Assembly: GCA_017998575.1 (NCBI GenBank)
Contig: JAGOCV010000009.1
Location: 1-25,218, forward strand
Length of the DNA stretch: 25,218 bases
Reading direction: 5' to 3'
Source: Burkholderiaceae bacterium
GTDB taxonomy: Bacteria; Pseudomonadota; Gammaproteobacteria; Burkholderiales; Burkholderiaceae
Position numbers and translations under genes: made by a program. Shown here in pieces: positions 1-8,679 of the stretch. The notes beneath the pieces were generated by a model. The model worked only from the letters and a program-made list of their open reading frames with translations, did not search any database and was not told the origin of the DNA. The number at the start of each line of letters is the position of its first letter. Position 1 is the first letter of the stretch.

Positions 1-770
1 GTGTTGCGGTAGTGATGCGTGTCGGTACGGTAGAGGCCCCGGCGCAGTTCCATCGGGGTGTCGTTGTAGGTATAGGCGACGCGCTCGACGCTCAGCAGTG
101 GGGCGCCGACGGCCACTTGCAACAGGCCGGCCTGGAGGGCATCGGGCGCGACGGCGCGCAATTTCTCGTCGGCGCGGACCATGCGCACGCCGAAGTCGAG
201 TTCGAACATCGCGTAAGTCGCGCCCTGGTAATCCGCCATGGCCTCGGCCGTCAGGCCCTTGAAGGCGGCGGCGGGCAGCCACAGGTCTTCGAGGATGGTG
301 GGCGTGCCGTCGAACGACAGCACGCGGCGCACCTGGAAGACCGCATCGGTGGAGCGCAGGGCCAGCGCCCGTGCCACCTCGGCGCCCGCACGCTGGCGGC
401 GGAAGTCGACGACCTGGCGCCGGGCGGGGCTTTCGGTGCCGGCGTCGGGCATCAGTCGCAGGAATCGGTAGCGCACGTGCCGCTCGGCATGCGTAGCCAC
501 GAAGGTGCCCTTGCCCTGGCGGCGCACCAGCAGGTTCTCGGCCGCGAGTTCGTCGATGGCCTTGCGCACCGTGCCCTGACTCACGCGAAAGCGTGAGGCC
601 AGCTCCATTTCGCTGGGGATGACTTCGCCGGGTCGCCACTGTCCTTCCTGCAGGTTCTGCAGGATCAAAGACTTGATCTGCTGATAAAGCGGGCTGAACG
701 CCGGCGTCACGCCTTCGGCGGCCGCACGCGCGGCAGGAGCTTCCGGTTCGTTCAGGGGGCTTGCAGGCAT
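1..770 (-). CDS. GntR family regulator, HutC/UTRA type (partial, 3' end outside window)
   Basis: This is a DNA-binding repressor or activator of the GntR superfamily, read on the minus strand from an ATG at 768-770 and still open at the window edge, with 256 residues visible. Residues about 25-92 form the GntR winged helix: SPLYQQIKSLILQNL, then PGEVIPSEMELASRF, VSQGTVRKAIDEL and the wing RRQGKGTFV. The remainder fits the UTRA ligand-binding fold of the HutC branch, with an RVLSFDGTP segment and a late LLSVERVAYTYNDTPMELRRG segment. It diverges from mdh and the intergenic region carries a symmetric site, so it probably controls itself and the mdh-acnB series, with an organic acid as a plausible effector (inference). 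No strong ribosome binding site precedes the chosen ATG. The family assignment is firm; the specific ligand is unknown. Confidence 0.93.
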   Translation of the reverse strand, partial: MPASPLNEPEAPAARAAAEGVTPAFSPLYQQIKSLILQNLQEGQWRPGEVIPSEMELASRFRVSQGTVRKAIDELAAENLLVRRQGKGTFVATHAERHVRYRFLRLMPDAGTESPARRQVVDFRRQRAGAEVARALALRSTDAVFQVRRVLSFDGTPTILEDLWLPAAAFKGLTAEAMADYQGATYAMFELDFGVRMVRADEKLRAVAPDALQAGLLQVAVGAPLLSVERVAYTYNDTPMELRRGLYRTDTHHYRN

Positions 771-810
771 GTGCGGGTGGCAGGCCGCGGAGGGCGGCGG
801 GCAGCCGCGG

Positions 811-838
811 ATCATATCTTATATAAGACATAAGACAA
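811..838 (-). promoter_or_regulatory. Putative gntR promoter with GntR operator in its spacer
   Basis: Read on the minus strand, TTGTCT (838-833) and TATGAT (816-811) form a -35/-10 pair with a 16 bp spacer. The spacer contains the perfect 12 bp palindrome TCTTATATAAGA (817-828). Next to it lies a tandem direct repeat, TAAGACA twice at 824-837, so the half-site ATAAGA occurs three times: once inverted and twice direct. Palindromes of this size are usual GntR operators. A bound dimer would block the gntR promoter and sit just upstream of the mdh -35. Assignment to the adjacent GntR protein is inference. Confidence 0.6.
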
Positions 839-839
839 A

Positions 840-869
840 TTGACGCTGCCGTCCCGGGAGCAGTAAACT
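840..869 (+). promoter_or_regulatory. Putative mdh promoter
   Basis: TTGACG (840-845) and TAAACT (864-869) are separated by 18 bp and match the sigma-70 consensus well at the -35 box. This would give a leader of roughly 110 nt before the mdh ATG at 987. The palindromic GntR-type site ends only a few bases upstream of the -35 box, so the regulator could act here as well as on its own gene. Confidence 0.5.
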
Positions 870-986
870 CCACGGTTGCCTTGGCGCGTGCGTGCGCGAG
901 CGCCCCGCAATGCAGTAACGCGGGGCCAGGCGCGCCGGATCACGCGAGCCGTTTGCATTCCACTCTTCCATTTCCGGAGTTCTCAC

Positions 987-1973
987 ATGAGCAAGAAGCC
1001 TGTCCGCGTCGCCGTTACCGGAGCCGCCGGCCAAATCGGTTACGCCCTGCTGTTCCGCATCGCCTCCGGCGAAATGCTGGGCAAGGATCAGCCCGTGATC
1101 CTGCAACTGCTCGAAATTCCGGATGAGAAGGCCCAGAAGGCGCTCAAGGGCGTGATCATGGAGCTGGAAGACTGCGCCTTCCCGCTGCTGGCCGGCGTGA
1201 TTCCCACCGGCGACCCCGAAGTCGCTTTCAAGGATGCCGACTACGCCCTGCTGGTCGGTGCCCGTCCGCGCGGTCCCGGCATGGAACGTGCCGACCTGCT
1301 GGCCGCCAACGCGCAGATCTTCACCGCCCAGGGCAAGGCGCTGGACAAGGTCGCCAGCCGCGACGTCAAGGTGCTGGTGGTCGGCAACCCCGCCAACACC
1401 AACGCCTACATCGCCATGAAGAGCGCGCCCAGCCTGCCGCGCGAGAACTTCACCGCCATGCTGCGCCTGGACCACAACCGCGCCGCCTCGCAGATCGCTG
1501 CCAAGACCGGTGGCAAGGTCGGCGACATCGAGAAGCTCACCGTCTGGGGCAACCACTCGCCCACCATGTACGCCGACTACCGTTTCGCCACCATCGGCGG
1601 CAAGTCGGTCAAGGACGCGATCAACGATCAGGTCTGGAACGCCGATGTGTTCCTGCCCACCGTCGGCAAGCGCGGCGCCGCCATCATCGACGCGCGCGGC
1701 TTGTCGTCGGCTGCCTCGGCCGCCAACGCCGCCATCGACCACATGCGCGACTGGGCCCTGGGCTCGCAAGGCAAGTGGGTCACCATGGGTGTCCCGTCCA
1801 ATGGCGAGTACGGCATTCCCAAGGACGTGATGTTCGGCTTCCCGGTCACGACCGAGGGCGGCAAGTACAAGATCGTCGAAGGCCTCGAGATCGACGCCTT
1901 CAGCCAGGAGCGCATCAACAAGACGCTCAAGGAACTGACCGACGAGCAAGCGGGCGTCGCCCACCTGCTGTAA
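987..1973 (+). CDS. mdh: Malate dehydrogenase (NAD)
   Basis: The enzyme oxidises malate to oxaloacetate with NAD in the TCA cycle. The 328-residue product has the N-terminal dinucleotide motif [18 protein letters not shown] (residues about 9-26), the substrate loop [15 protein letters not shown], the LDHNRA segment with the catalytic aspartate region, and the proton-acceptor histidine in WGNHSP (His190). The length matches the cytosolic-type MDH common in betaproteobacteria. The open frame extends upstream to 876, but the ATG at 987 is chosen because CCGGAG (975-980) precedes it at good spacing and homologues begin [15 protein letters not shown]. It is the first gene of the co-oriented series running to acnB, and tam follows after 19 bp. 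Confidence 0.97.
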   Translation: MSKKPVRVAVTGAAGQIGYALLFRIASGEMLGKDQPVILQLLEIPDEKAQKALKGVIMELEDCAFPLLAGVIPTGDPEVAFKDADYALLVGARPRGPGMERADLLAANAQIFTAQGKALDKVASRDVKVLVVGNPANTNAYIAMKSAPSLPRENFTAMLRLDHNRAASQIAAKTGGKVGDIEKLTVWGNHSPTMYADYRFATIGGKSVKDAINDQVWNADVFLPTVGKRGAAIIDARGLSSAASAANAAIDHMRDWALGSQGKWVTMGVPSNGEYGIPKDVMFGFPVTTEGGKYKIVEGLEIDAFSQERINKTLKELTDEQAGVAHLL

Positions 1974-1992
1974 TCCGGCAGCTTCGAGGCCC

Positions 1993-2769
1993 ATGCTCGA
2001 CTGGAACCCGGCGCTCTACCGTCGCTACGAGGACGAGCGCACGCGGCCGGCACGCGAACTGCTGGCGCGGGTTCCACTGTCGACCCCTTCGCAGATCGTC
2101 GACCTGGGCTGCGGCCCGGGCAATTCCACCGAGCTGCTGGCCGAGCGCTTTCCCGGCGCCGGCATCGTCGGCATCGACAACTCGCCCGCCATGCTGGAGA
2201 GCGCGCGGGCGCGCCTGCCGGCCCTGCGGTTCGAGCTGGATGACATCGGTGCCTGGAATCCTGCTGCCGCACCCGACCTCATCTACGCCAATGCGGCCCT
2301 GCAGTGGGTGACGGGCCACGAGTCGCTGTTTCCGCGTCTGTTCTCGATGCTGGCCCCCGGCGGGGTGCTGGCGGTGCAAATGCCCGACAACCTCGATGAA
2401 CCTTCGCACCGCCTGATGCGCGAGGTCGCTGCCGATCCGGCCTGGGCCGCGTCCATCGGCGATGCCGCCGCGCTGCGTGCGCCGCGCCTGCCGATCGACC
2501 GCTACTACGATCTACTGGCGCCGCTGGCGGATAGCGTGGACGTGTGGCACACGATCTATCAGCACCGCATGGATTCGGCCGAGGCCATCGTCGAATGGGT
2601 GCGGGCGACTGGTCTCAGGCCCTTCGTCGAACGGCTCGCGCCGGCGCAGCAGGAGGGGTATCTGGCCGAGTACCAGCGCCGCATCGATCGTGCCTATCCG
2701 GCGCGCGCAGACGGCCGGCGGCTGCTCGCGTTCCCGCGCCTGTTTGTCGTGGCGCGCAAGGCGGCATGA
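1993..2769 (+). CDS. tam: Trans-aconitate 2-methyltransferase
   Basis: This is a SAM-dependent class I methyltransferase that esterifies trans-aconitate, a spontaneous isomer of cis-aconitate that inhibits aconitase. The 258-residue product follows E. coli Tam closely by recalled comparison: DWNPALY near the N-terminus, the SAM motif [14 protein letters not shown] (residues about 36-49), GIDNSPAML, the ANAALQW segment, [13 protein letters not shown], and the C-terminal [12 protein letters not shown]. It lies 19 bp after mdh, and its TGA overlaps the ATG of the next gene as ATGA, so it is co-transcribed and probably translationally coupled. Its place in a series ending in acnB supports a role in protecting aconitase. 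The family call is strong; the substrate is assigned by similarity. Confidence 0.93.
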   Translation: MLDWNPALYRRYEDERTRPARELLARVPLSTPSQIVDLGCGPGNSTELLAERFPGAGIVGIDNSPAMLESARARLPALRFELDDIGAWNPAAAPDLIYANAALQWVTGHESLFPRLFSMLAPGGVLAVQMPDNLDEPSHRLMREVAADPAWAASIGDAAALRAPRLPIDRYYDLLAPLADSVDVWHTIYQHRMDSAEAIVEWVRATGLRPFVERLAPAQQEGYLAEYQRRIDRAYPARADGRRLLAFPRLFVVARKAA

Positions 2770-3794
2770 GCATGACCGGGCTGGTCAGTCATCCGCGCGA
2801 CGTGTTGCTCGGCGCACAGGCCGGTGCCGTCCTGCTGCCGGTCTGCGATCACTACAGTGGTGTGCCCGACCGCATGCGCAAGAGCCTCGCGCTGCAGGCC
2901 GAGTTCACGGCCGAGTTCGGTGCCTGCGTGTTCGACGTCACGCTCGACTGCGAGGATGGCGCGCCCGTGGGCGGCGAGGCCGAGCACGCGGCGCTGGTGG
3001 CCGAACTGGCGTTGCAGGCGGCTGCCGACGCGCGCGTGGCGGTGCGTGTGCATCCGGTGTCTCACACAGCGTTCGCAGCCGACATTGCCCAGATCGCCGG
3101 CCGCGCCGGTCAACGTCTGGTGCATGTCATGGTGCCCAAGGTCGAATCGCTGGCTGACGTGCAGGCGGCCAGCGACGCGCTCGACGCGGCCGGCGCGCCG
3201 GGCGTGCCGCTACAGGTGCTGATCGAGTCGCCAGCCGCAGTGCACCGGGCTTTCGACATCGCTGCGCATCCGCGCGTGCAATCGCTGTCATTCGGCCTCA
3301 TGGACTTCGTTTCGGCACACGGCGGCGCGATTCCGTCAGCCGGGATGAGCTCGTCCGGCCAGTTCACGCACCCCCTGGTCGTGCGCGCCAAGCTCGCCAT
3401 CGCCTCGGCCTGCCATGCGCACGGCAAGGTGCCTTCGCACTGCGTGGTGACCGAGTTCTCGGACGTGCAGGCCATGGAGCAGGCCGCCCGGCGCGCGGCG
3501 AGCGAGTTCGGCTATACGCGCATGTGGAGCATCCATCCGGCCCAGATCCGTCCCATCCTGCAGGCCTTCGCACCCACCGGGGCCGAGATCGAGACCGCCG
3601 CGCGCATCATCGAGGCGGCTGCGGCCGCGCATTGGGCGCCCATCAGCCATGCGGGCCAGTTGCATGACCGGGCCAGCTACCGTTTCTTCTGGCAGGTGCT
3701 CGAACGTGCGGCGCGCACGGGCGCCGACCTGCCTTCTTCACTGACGGCCTGGCTGCGGCCCGGCGTGTCCAACCTTGCGGAGACCCCGACATGA
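2766..3794 (+). CDS. HpcH/HpaI aldolase / CitE-like CoA-ester lyase
   Basis: The 342-residue product belongs to the Mg-dependent CitE / malyl-CoA lyase family, TIM barrels that cleave or hydrolyse acyl-CoA adducts such as malyl-CoA or citramalyl-CoA. Visible family residues are DCEDG (61-65), the barrel-strand arginine in AVRVHP (Arg94), PKVES (124-128), the metal-ligand glutamate in LIESP (Glu154) and the aspartate in FGLMDF (Asp180). A later IHPAQI segment is also typical. The start ATG overlaps the tam stop, and its own TGA overlaps the next ATG, so the three genes are tightly coupled. The substrate cannot be read from sequence. Malyl-CoA lyase or thioesterase, or citramalyl-CoA lyase, are the likeliest activities, and the TCA setting fits a C4/C5 CoA ester. 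Confidence 0.85.
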   Translation: MSMTGLVSHPRDVLLGAQAGAVLLPVCDHYSGVPDRMRKSLALQAEFTAEFGACVFDVTLDCEDGAPVGGEAEHAALVAELALQAAADARVAVRVHPVSHTAFAADIAQIAGRAGQRLVHVMVPKVESLADVQAASDALDAAGAPGVPLQVLIESPAAVHRAFDIAAHPRVQSLSFGLMDFVSAHGGAIPSAGMSSSGQFTHPLVVRAKLAIASACHAHGKVPSHCVVTEFSDVQAMEQAARRAASEFGYTRMWSIHPAQIRPILQAFAPTGAEIETAARIIEAAAAAHWAPISHAGQLHDRASYRFFWQVLERAARTGADLPSSLTAWLRPGVSNLAETPT

Positions 3795-4402
3795 ACAAAG
3801 CCATCGCTACCGCGCTCTCGGCGCTGACACTCGTGCTGGGTGCCACAGCGGCGCCCGCCGTGCTTGCGCAGGCATCCAGCGCGGCAGCCAAGCCGCCCGC
3901 GAAGGCCGCGACCAAGGCCGCCCCGGCCAAGGGCGCGTCCGCCAGCACGGCCGCGCGCAAGGCGCGCCTCGCACCGGCAGCGGTGAAGGCGGTCGAGGAA
4001 GTCACGCCCATCGACGACGACCCGAGCATCACGCTCACCGAGGCACAGATCGAACTTGGCCGTCGCGTCTTCGTCGGCGATATTCCCTGCGAACTCGGCG
4101 CGACGGTGAAGGTGGCGCCGGCGCGCCGCGACGGCTTTTTCATGGTGACCACCAAGGGCCACCGCTTCCTGATGCACGCGGTCGAAAGCCGCACCGGCGC
4201 GCTGCGCCTCGAGGATGCCAAGCGGGGTGCGCTGTGGCTGCAGCTGGGCAACAAGTCCATGCTGATGAGCCAGAAGCTCGGCCAGCGCCTGGCCGACGAA
4301 TGCCAGAGCGCCGACCAGCTGGTCGTCGCTCAGGACATGAAGACGCGTCCGCCCGTCAACCTGCTGGAACCCGTGCCGGCCGGCCCGCCGTCCACGCGCT
4401 GA
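3791..4402 (+). CDS. Exported protein of unknown function, acnB-linked
   Basis: I do not recognise a named family for this 203-residue protein. It begins with a clear Sec signal peptide ([28 protein letters not shown], probable cleavage after AQA), followed by an Ala/Lys/Pro-rich low-complexity stretch to about residue 60. A compact domain follows, with an acidic start ([29 protein letters not shown]), a [15 protein letters not shown] segment and a helical end, [19 protein letters not shown]. Two cysteines, in DIPCELG and ADECQS, could form a periplasmic disulfide. Its ATG overlaps the stop of the CitE-like gene, and acnB starts 50 bp downstream, so it sits inside a metabolic operon although it is exported. 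No function is proposed. Confidence 0.88.
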   Translation: MNKAIATALSALTLVLGATAAPAVLAQASSAAAKPPAKAATKAAPAKGASASTAARKARLAPAAVKAVEEVTPIDDDPSITLTEAQIELGRRVFVGDIPCELGATVKVAPARRDGFFMVTTKGHRFLMHAVESRTGALRLEDAKRGALWLQLGNKSMLMSQKLGQRLADECQSADQLVVAQDMKTRPPVNLLEPVPAGPPSTR

Positions 4403-4452
4403 GCGACATCCCTTTCCTGTCTGAACCCACGATTTCGATTCACGGAGAAACC

Positions 4453-7044
4453 ATGCTTCAAGCCTATGTTGACCACGTCGCCGAGCGCGCTGCGCTGGGC
4501 ATCCCGCCGCTGCCGCTGTCGGCCAGGCAGACGGCCGACCTGATCGAGCTGCTCAAGAACCCGTCCAAGGGCGAAGAAGAGTTCCTGCTCAACCTGATCA
4601 CCAACCGCGTCCCGGCTGGCGTCGATGATGCAGCGAAGGTCAAGGCCAGCTACCTGGCAGCCGTGGCCCATGGCACCGAGAAGTGCTCGCTGATCTCGCG
4701 CGCCAAGGCCACCGAGCTGCTGGGCACGATGCTCGGCGGCTACAACATCGGCCCGCTGATCGACCTGCTGGACGATGCCGAAGTGGGCACGGTAGCCGCC
4801 GAAGGCCTGAAGAAGACGCTGCTGATGTTCGACCAGTTCCACGACGTCAAGGAGAAGGCGGACAAGGGCAATGCCAACGCCAAGTCCGTGCTGGAGAGCT
4901 GGGCCAATGCCGAGTGGTTCACCAGCCGTCCCGAAGTGCCGGCCAGCATCACGTTCACCGTGTTCAAGGTGCCGGGCGAAACCAACACCGACGACCTCTC
5001 TCCCGCGCCCGACGCGACCACGCGCCCGGACATTCCGATGCACGCGCTCGCGATGCTCAAGAACAAGCGCGACGGCGCACCGTTCGAGCCCGAGGAAGAC
5101 GGCAAGCGCGGCCCCGTGAAGTTCATCCAGGATCTGGTGGCGCGCGGCCTGCCGGTGGCCTACGTGGGCGACGTGGTGGGCACGGGCTCTTCGCGCAAGT
5201 CGGCCACCAACAGCGTGCTGTGGTGGACGGGCGAGGACATCCCCTTCATCCCGAACAAGAAATTCGGCGGCATCTGCCTGGGCAACAAGATCGCGCCGAT
5301 CTTCTACAACACCATGGAAGACGCGGGTTCGCTGCCGATCGAGCTCGACGTGAGCCAGATGAACATGGGTGACACGATCGAACTGCGTCCTTACGAAGGC
5401 AAGGCGCTCAAGGACGGCCAGGTCATCGCCGAGTTCAAGGTCAAGAGCGACGTGCTGTTCGACGAAGTGCGCGCTGGTGGCCGCATTCCGCTGATCATTG
5501 GCCGCGGCCTGACGTCCAAGGCGCGTGAAGCGCTGGGCCTGCCGCCCTCAACGCTGTTCCGCCTGCCGCAGGCGCCCGTCGATTCCGGCAAGGGCTTCTC
5601 GCTGGCGCAGAAGATGGTTGGCCGCGCCTGCGGCCTGCCCGAAGGCCAGGGCGTGCGTCCCGGCACGTACTGCGAACCCAGGATGACCTCGGTGGGATCG
5701 CAGGACACCACCGGCCCGATGACCCGCGACGAACTCAAGGATCTGGCCTGCCTGGGCTTCTCGGCCGACCTCGTCATGCAGTCGTTCTGCCACACGGCTG
5801 CCTATCCCAAGAAGGTGGACGTCAAGACCCACCACGAGCTGCCCGAATTCATCAGCACGCGCGGTGGCGTTTCGCTGCGCCCGGGCGACGGCGTGATCCA
5901 TAGCTGGCTCAACCGCCTGCTGACGCCCGACACCGTGGGCACGGGTGGTGACTCGCACACCCGCTTTCCCATCGGCATCAGCTTCCCGGCGGGCTCGGGC
6001 CTGGTGGCCTTCGCGGCCGCCACGGGCGTGATGCCGCTGGACATGCCGGAGTCGGTGCTCGTGCGCTTCAAGGGCAAGATGCAGCCTGGCGTGACCCTGC
6101 GCGACCTGGTCAACGCGATCCCGCTGTACGCCATCCGCCAGGGCCTGCTGACGGTGGAAAAGAAAGGCAAGCAGAACATCTTCTCTGGCCGCATCCTCGA
6201 GATCGAGGGCCTGCCCGACCTGAAAGTGGAGCAGGCCTTCGAGCTGTCCGATGCTTCGGCCGAACGTTCGGCCGCTGGCTGCACGGTGCACCTCAACAAG
6301 GAGCCGATCGCCGAGTACATCAACAGCAACATCACGCTGATGAAGTGGATGATTGCCGAGGGCTATGCCGATGCGCGCACGCTGCAGCGCCGCATCGCGG
6401 CCCAGGAAGCCTGGCTCAAGGACCAGCAACTGCTCAAGGCCGATGCCGATGCGGAGTACGCCGCCGTGATCGAGATCGACCTGGCCGACATCCACGAGCC
6501 CATCGTGGCCTGCCCGAATGATCCGGACGACGTGAAGACGCTGTCGGAAGTCGCCGGCGCCAAGATCGACGAAGTGTTCATCGGCTCGTGCATGACTAAC
6601 ATCGGCCACTTCCGCGCGGCGTCTAAGCTGCTCGAAGGCAAGCGCGACATCCCGGTCAAGCTGTGGATCGCGCCGCCGACCAAGATGGACGCAGCGCAAC
6701 TGACCGAGGAAGGCCACTACGGTGTGTTCGGCAACGCCGGTGCGCGCACCGAAATGCCCGGCTGCTCGCTGTGCATGGGCAACCAGGCGCAGGTGCGCGA
6801 AGGCGCGACGGTGATGTCCACCAGCACGCGCAACTTCCCCAATCGCCTGGGCAAGAACACCAACGTGTATCTCGGCTCGGCCGAACTGGCGTCGATCTGC
6901 TCGAAGCTGGGCCGCATCCCGACGAAGGATGAGTACATGGCCGACATCGGCGTCATCAACAAGAATGGCGACCAGATCTACCAGTACCTGAACTTCGACA
7001 AGATCGACGACTACAAGGAAGTGGCCGATACGGTCAACGCCTGA
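4453..7044 (+). CDS. acnB: Aconitate hydratase B (bifunctional aconitase / 2-methylisocitrate dehydratase)
   Basis: AcnB interconverts citrate and isocitrate through cis-aconitate using a [4Fe-4S] cluster, and in many bacteria also acts on 2-methylisocitrate. The 863-residue product matches the usual AcnB length of about 865. The N-terminal HEAT-like domain is present ([38 protein letters not shown]), then the swivel domain ([34 protein letters not shown]), then the catalytic core. Cluster ligands are Cys713 in GSCMTN and Cys771/Cys774 in [10 protein letters not shown]. The ATG at 4453 follows CGGAGAAA (4443-4450). The frame remains open about 680 bp upstream through two other genes, but that extension is out-of-frame shadow. 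It is the last gene of the series and is followed by a terminator. Confidence 0.98.
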   Translation: MLQAYVDHVAERAALGIPPLPLSARQTADLIELLKNPSKGEEEFLLNLITNRVPAGVDDAAKVKASYLAAVAHGTEKCSLISRAKATELLGTMLGGYNIGPLIDLLDDAEVGTVAAEGLKKTLLMFDQFHDVKEKADKGNANAKSVLESWANAEWFTSRPEVPASITFTVFKVPGETNTDDLSPAPDATTRPDIPMHALAMLKNKRDGAPFEPEEDGKRGPVKFIQDLVARGLPVAYVGDVVGTGSSRKSATNSVLWWTGEDIPFIPNKKFGGICLGNKIAPIFYNTMEDAGSLPIELDVSQMNMGDTIELRPYEGKALKDGQVIAEFKVKSDVLFDEVRAGGRIPLIIGRGLTSKAREALGLPPSTLFRLPQAPVDSGKGFSLAQKMVGRACGLPEGQGVRPGTYCEPRMTSVGSQDTTGPMTRDELKDLACLGFSADLVMQSFCHTAAYPKKVDVKTHHELPEFISTRGGVSLRPGDGVIHSWLNRLLTPDTVGTGGDSHTRFPIGISFPAGSGLVAFAAATGVMPLDMPESVLVRFKGKMQPGVTLRDLVNAIPLYAIRQGLLTVEKKGKQNIFSGRILEIEGLPDLKVEQAFELSDASAERSAAGCTVHLNKEPIAEYINSNITLMKWMIAEGYADARTLQRRIAAQEAWLKDQQLLKADADAEYAAVIEIDLADIHEPIVACPNDPDDVKTLSEVAGAKIDEVFIGSCMTNIGHFRAASKLLEGKRDIPVKLWIAPPTKMDAAQLTEEGHYGVFGNAGARTEMPGCSLCMGNQAQVREGATVMSTSTRNFPNRLGKNTNVYLGSAELASICSKLGRIPTKDEYMADIGVINKNGDQIYQYLNFDKIDDYKEVADTVNA

Positions 7045-7081
7045 GCGTCCGCCGCCGCCTGGGGGCGGTGGTTCGACACGG

Positions 7082-7115
7082 AACCCGCGCGCCCGCCGTG
7101 GCCCGCGGGTTTTTT
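7082..7115 (+). terminator. Rho-independent terminator after acnB
   Basis: An 8 bp stem, AACCCGCG (7082-7089) with CGCGGGTT (7104-7111), closes a 14-nt loop and runs directly into a T tract (7110-7115). It lies 37 bp after the acnB stop and closes the mdh-acnB transcription unit. Confidence 0.85.
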
Positions 7116-7200
7116 ATTGCCGGGCCGCGCGGGCCGCGCATGCGGGATACTCGCGGCTCGCGACGATTCGCAAGAGAACGGACAGGGAGAGAGCAGCGCA

Positions 7201-8160
7201 ATGTGGTCAGGGATGGCATTCGCCTTGATGGCGGGTCTGATGTGGGGGCTGGTTTTCATCGGCCCGCTCATCCTGCCGGAGTACCCGGCCGTGCTGCACA
7301 CCGTGGGCCGCTACGCGGCGTTCGGGCTGATCGCGCTGCCGCTGGCCTGGCTCGACCGTGCCGAATTGCGGCGTCTCACGCGCGCCGACTGGATCGAGGC
7401 GCTCAAGCTCGCGGCCGTGGGCAACATCGTCTACTACCTCTTTCTTGCAAGCGCGATCCAGCGTGCGGGCGCGCCGCTGCCCACCATGATCATCGGCACG
7501 CTGCCGGTGGTCATCTCCATCACGGCCAATCTGCGCGGCAGCCGGCGCGACGGCCACCTGCCGTGGGGCCGGCTGACGCCGGCATTGCTGGTGATCCTGG
7601 CAGGCATTGCATGCGTGAACCGGGCCGAGTTCGCCGCGATGTCGGATACAGCCGATGCCGGCAGCGGGCGCTACGTGTGGGGCGCCGTGCTGGCCGTGGG
7701 GGCTGTCGCATGCTGGACGTGGTATCCCATCCGCAATGGCGACTGGATGCGAGCCCATCCCGACCGCAATGCGCGCGCCTGGGCCACGGCGCAGGGCGTC
7801 GCCACGCTGCCGCTCGCACTGACGGGATATGCGGGCTACCTCGCCTGGGCAGCCTTCACCGCGCCGACGCTGGCCGACGTGCAGCCGCTCGGCCCGCGTC
7901 CGTGGATGTTTGTGGGCCTCATGGTGTCCATCGGCTTGCTGGCGTCGTGGCTGGGCACACTCTGCTGGAACGAGGCCAGCCGCCGCCTTCCCACGGCACT
8001 GGCGGGGCAACTCATCGTGTTCGAGACGCTGGCGGCGCTGCTCTACGCGTTCCTGCTGCGCGGAGAGTGGCCCACAGCGCTCACCGTGACGGGCATCGCG
8101 CTCTTGATGGCTGGCGTGCTGGCGGCCGTGCGCATCAAGCCGCAGGCACGGGCCGCCTAG
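7201..8160 (+). CDS. EamA/DMT superfamily transporter
   Basis: This is a 319-residue inner-membrane protein with about ten hydrophobic helices in two related halves, the layout of drug/metabolite transporters. The first helix is MAFALMAGLMWGLVFIGPLIL; the N-terminal half has VLHTVGRYAAFGLIALPLAW and TMIIGTLPVVISI. The C-terminal half has ASWLGTLCWNEASRRLPTALAGQLIVFETLAALLYAFLLRGEWPTALTVTGIALLMAGVLAAV, the typical EamA ending. The ATG at 7201 is preceded by AGGGAGAGAG; an in-frame upstream ATG at 7117 is rejected because it lies within the terminator region and adds a polar, Gly/Arg-rich tail. Substrates of such proteins (amino acids, nucleosides, drugs) cannot be deduced. It converges on the next gene with a 12 bp gap. 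Confidence 0.9.
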   Translation: MWSGMAFALMAGLMWGLVFIGPLILPEYPAVLHTVGRYAAFGLIALPLAWLDRAELRRLTRADWIEALKLAAVGNIVYYLFLASAIQRAGAPLPTMIIGTLPVVISITANLRGSRRDGHLPWGRLTPALLVILAGIACVNRAEFAAMSDTADAGSGRYVWGAVLAVGAVACWTWYPIRNGDWMRAHPDRNARAWATAQGVATLPLALTGYAGYLAWAAFTAPTLADVQPLGPRPWMFVGLMVSIGLLASWLGTLCWNEASRRLPTALAGQLIVFETLAALLYAFLLRGEWPTALTVTGIALLMAGVLAAVRIKPQARAA

Positions 8161-8172
8161 AACGCACCCGCA

Positions 8173-8583
8173 CTACTGCGGCACGGTCGTGGGCAGGATG
8201 ACCGTGGCGCGGCCGTTGTTCGAGGTGACGCCAGTCGTGGCGTTGTCGGGCGTGGGCAAGGCGCCGGCTGGCACCGTAGCCGGGCGCACGACGGTGGCAC
8301 GCCCATCGTTGGTGGTGGCCGTCGGCGTTGCCGGCAGACCGCTGCGCTCGCTGTCGAAGGCCGAGCCGGCGTTGCGGACGCAGGTCTGGCGATCTGGCGC
8401 CGACAGCGTCTGCACGTTGCATTCCGCAAGCCGGCGCTCATAGCGCATCTGCGCCTCCGCCGCAGACATCGGCGTGGCGGGTGCCTGGGCGATGGCGCTG
8501 CCGCCCCCCAACACGGCGGCCGCGGCCAGGGCGGCGACGGCGCACGACAGCCCGGCGTGGGCGGATGAGAAATTGGCTGACAT
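8173..8583 (-). CDS. Small exported protein with a C-terminal duplicated motif
   Basis: The 136-residue product begins with a signal peptide (MSANFSSAHAGLSCAVAALAAAAVLGGGSAIAQA, cleavage probably before APATP). A short mature domain follows, with MRYERRLAECNVQTLSAPDRQTCVRNAGSAFDSER, whose two cysteines could pair. The C-terminus holds two copies of a unit of about 14 residues, NDGRATVVRPATVP and NNGRATVILPTTVP. The ATG at 8583 is chosen because CCGGAGA precedes it at good spacing; an in-frame ATG at 8616 is less likely. It lies 96 bp downstream of the XRE regulator on the same strand and may share its transcript. I do not recognise a functional family. Confidence 0.8.
   Translation of the reverse strand: MSANFSSAHAGLSCAVAALAAAAVLGGGSAIAQAPATPMSAAEAQMRYERRLAECNVQTLSAPDRQTCVRNAGSAFDSERSGLPATPTATTNDGRATVVRPATVPAGALPTPDNATTGVTSNNGRATVILPTTVPQ
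8180..8310. repeat. Two-copy 41 bp imperfect direct repeat inside the small exported gene
   Basis: Segments 8180-8220 and 8270-8310 are imperfect direct repeats of 41 bp, encoding on the minus strand the two GRATV...TVP units of the exported protein. The copies differ mostly at third codon positions, so the protein motif is better kept than the DNA. That argues for an old internal duplication under selection. Confidence 0.7.
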
Positions 8584-8679
8584 GGCAAGTCTCCGGGCGA
8601 ACATCCTGCAGGGCATGTTGCGGCGATGCCGCGCTCTGTGCTGTCGGACGCCAGCGCAGGCGGGTGTCGGGATCAGCGA

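Noticed and set aside
876..986. A 37-residue N-terminal extension of malate dehydrogenase from an upstream ATG.
   Set aside because: The extension is Arg-rich, lacks a ribosome binding site and lies within the predicted leader. The ATG at 987 has a good Shine-Dalgarno sequence and gives the normal family N-terminus.
3775..4452. An upstream extension of the acnB frame through the preceding genes.
   Set aside because: It runs out of frame through the exported protein gene. The ATG at 4453 has a clear ribosome binding site and the standard AcnB start [14 protein letters not shown].
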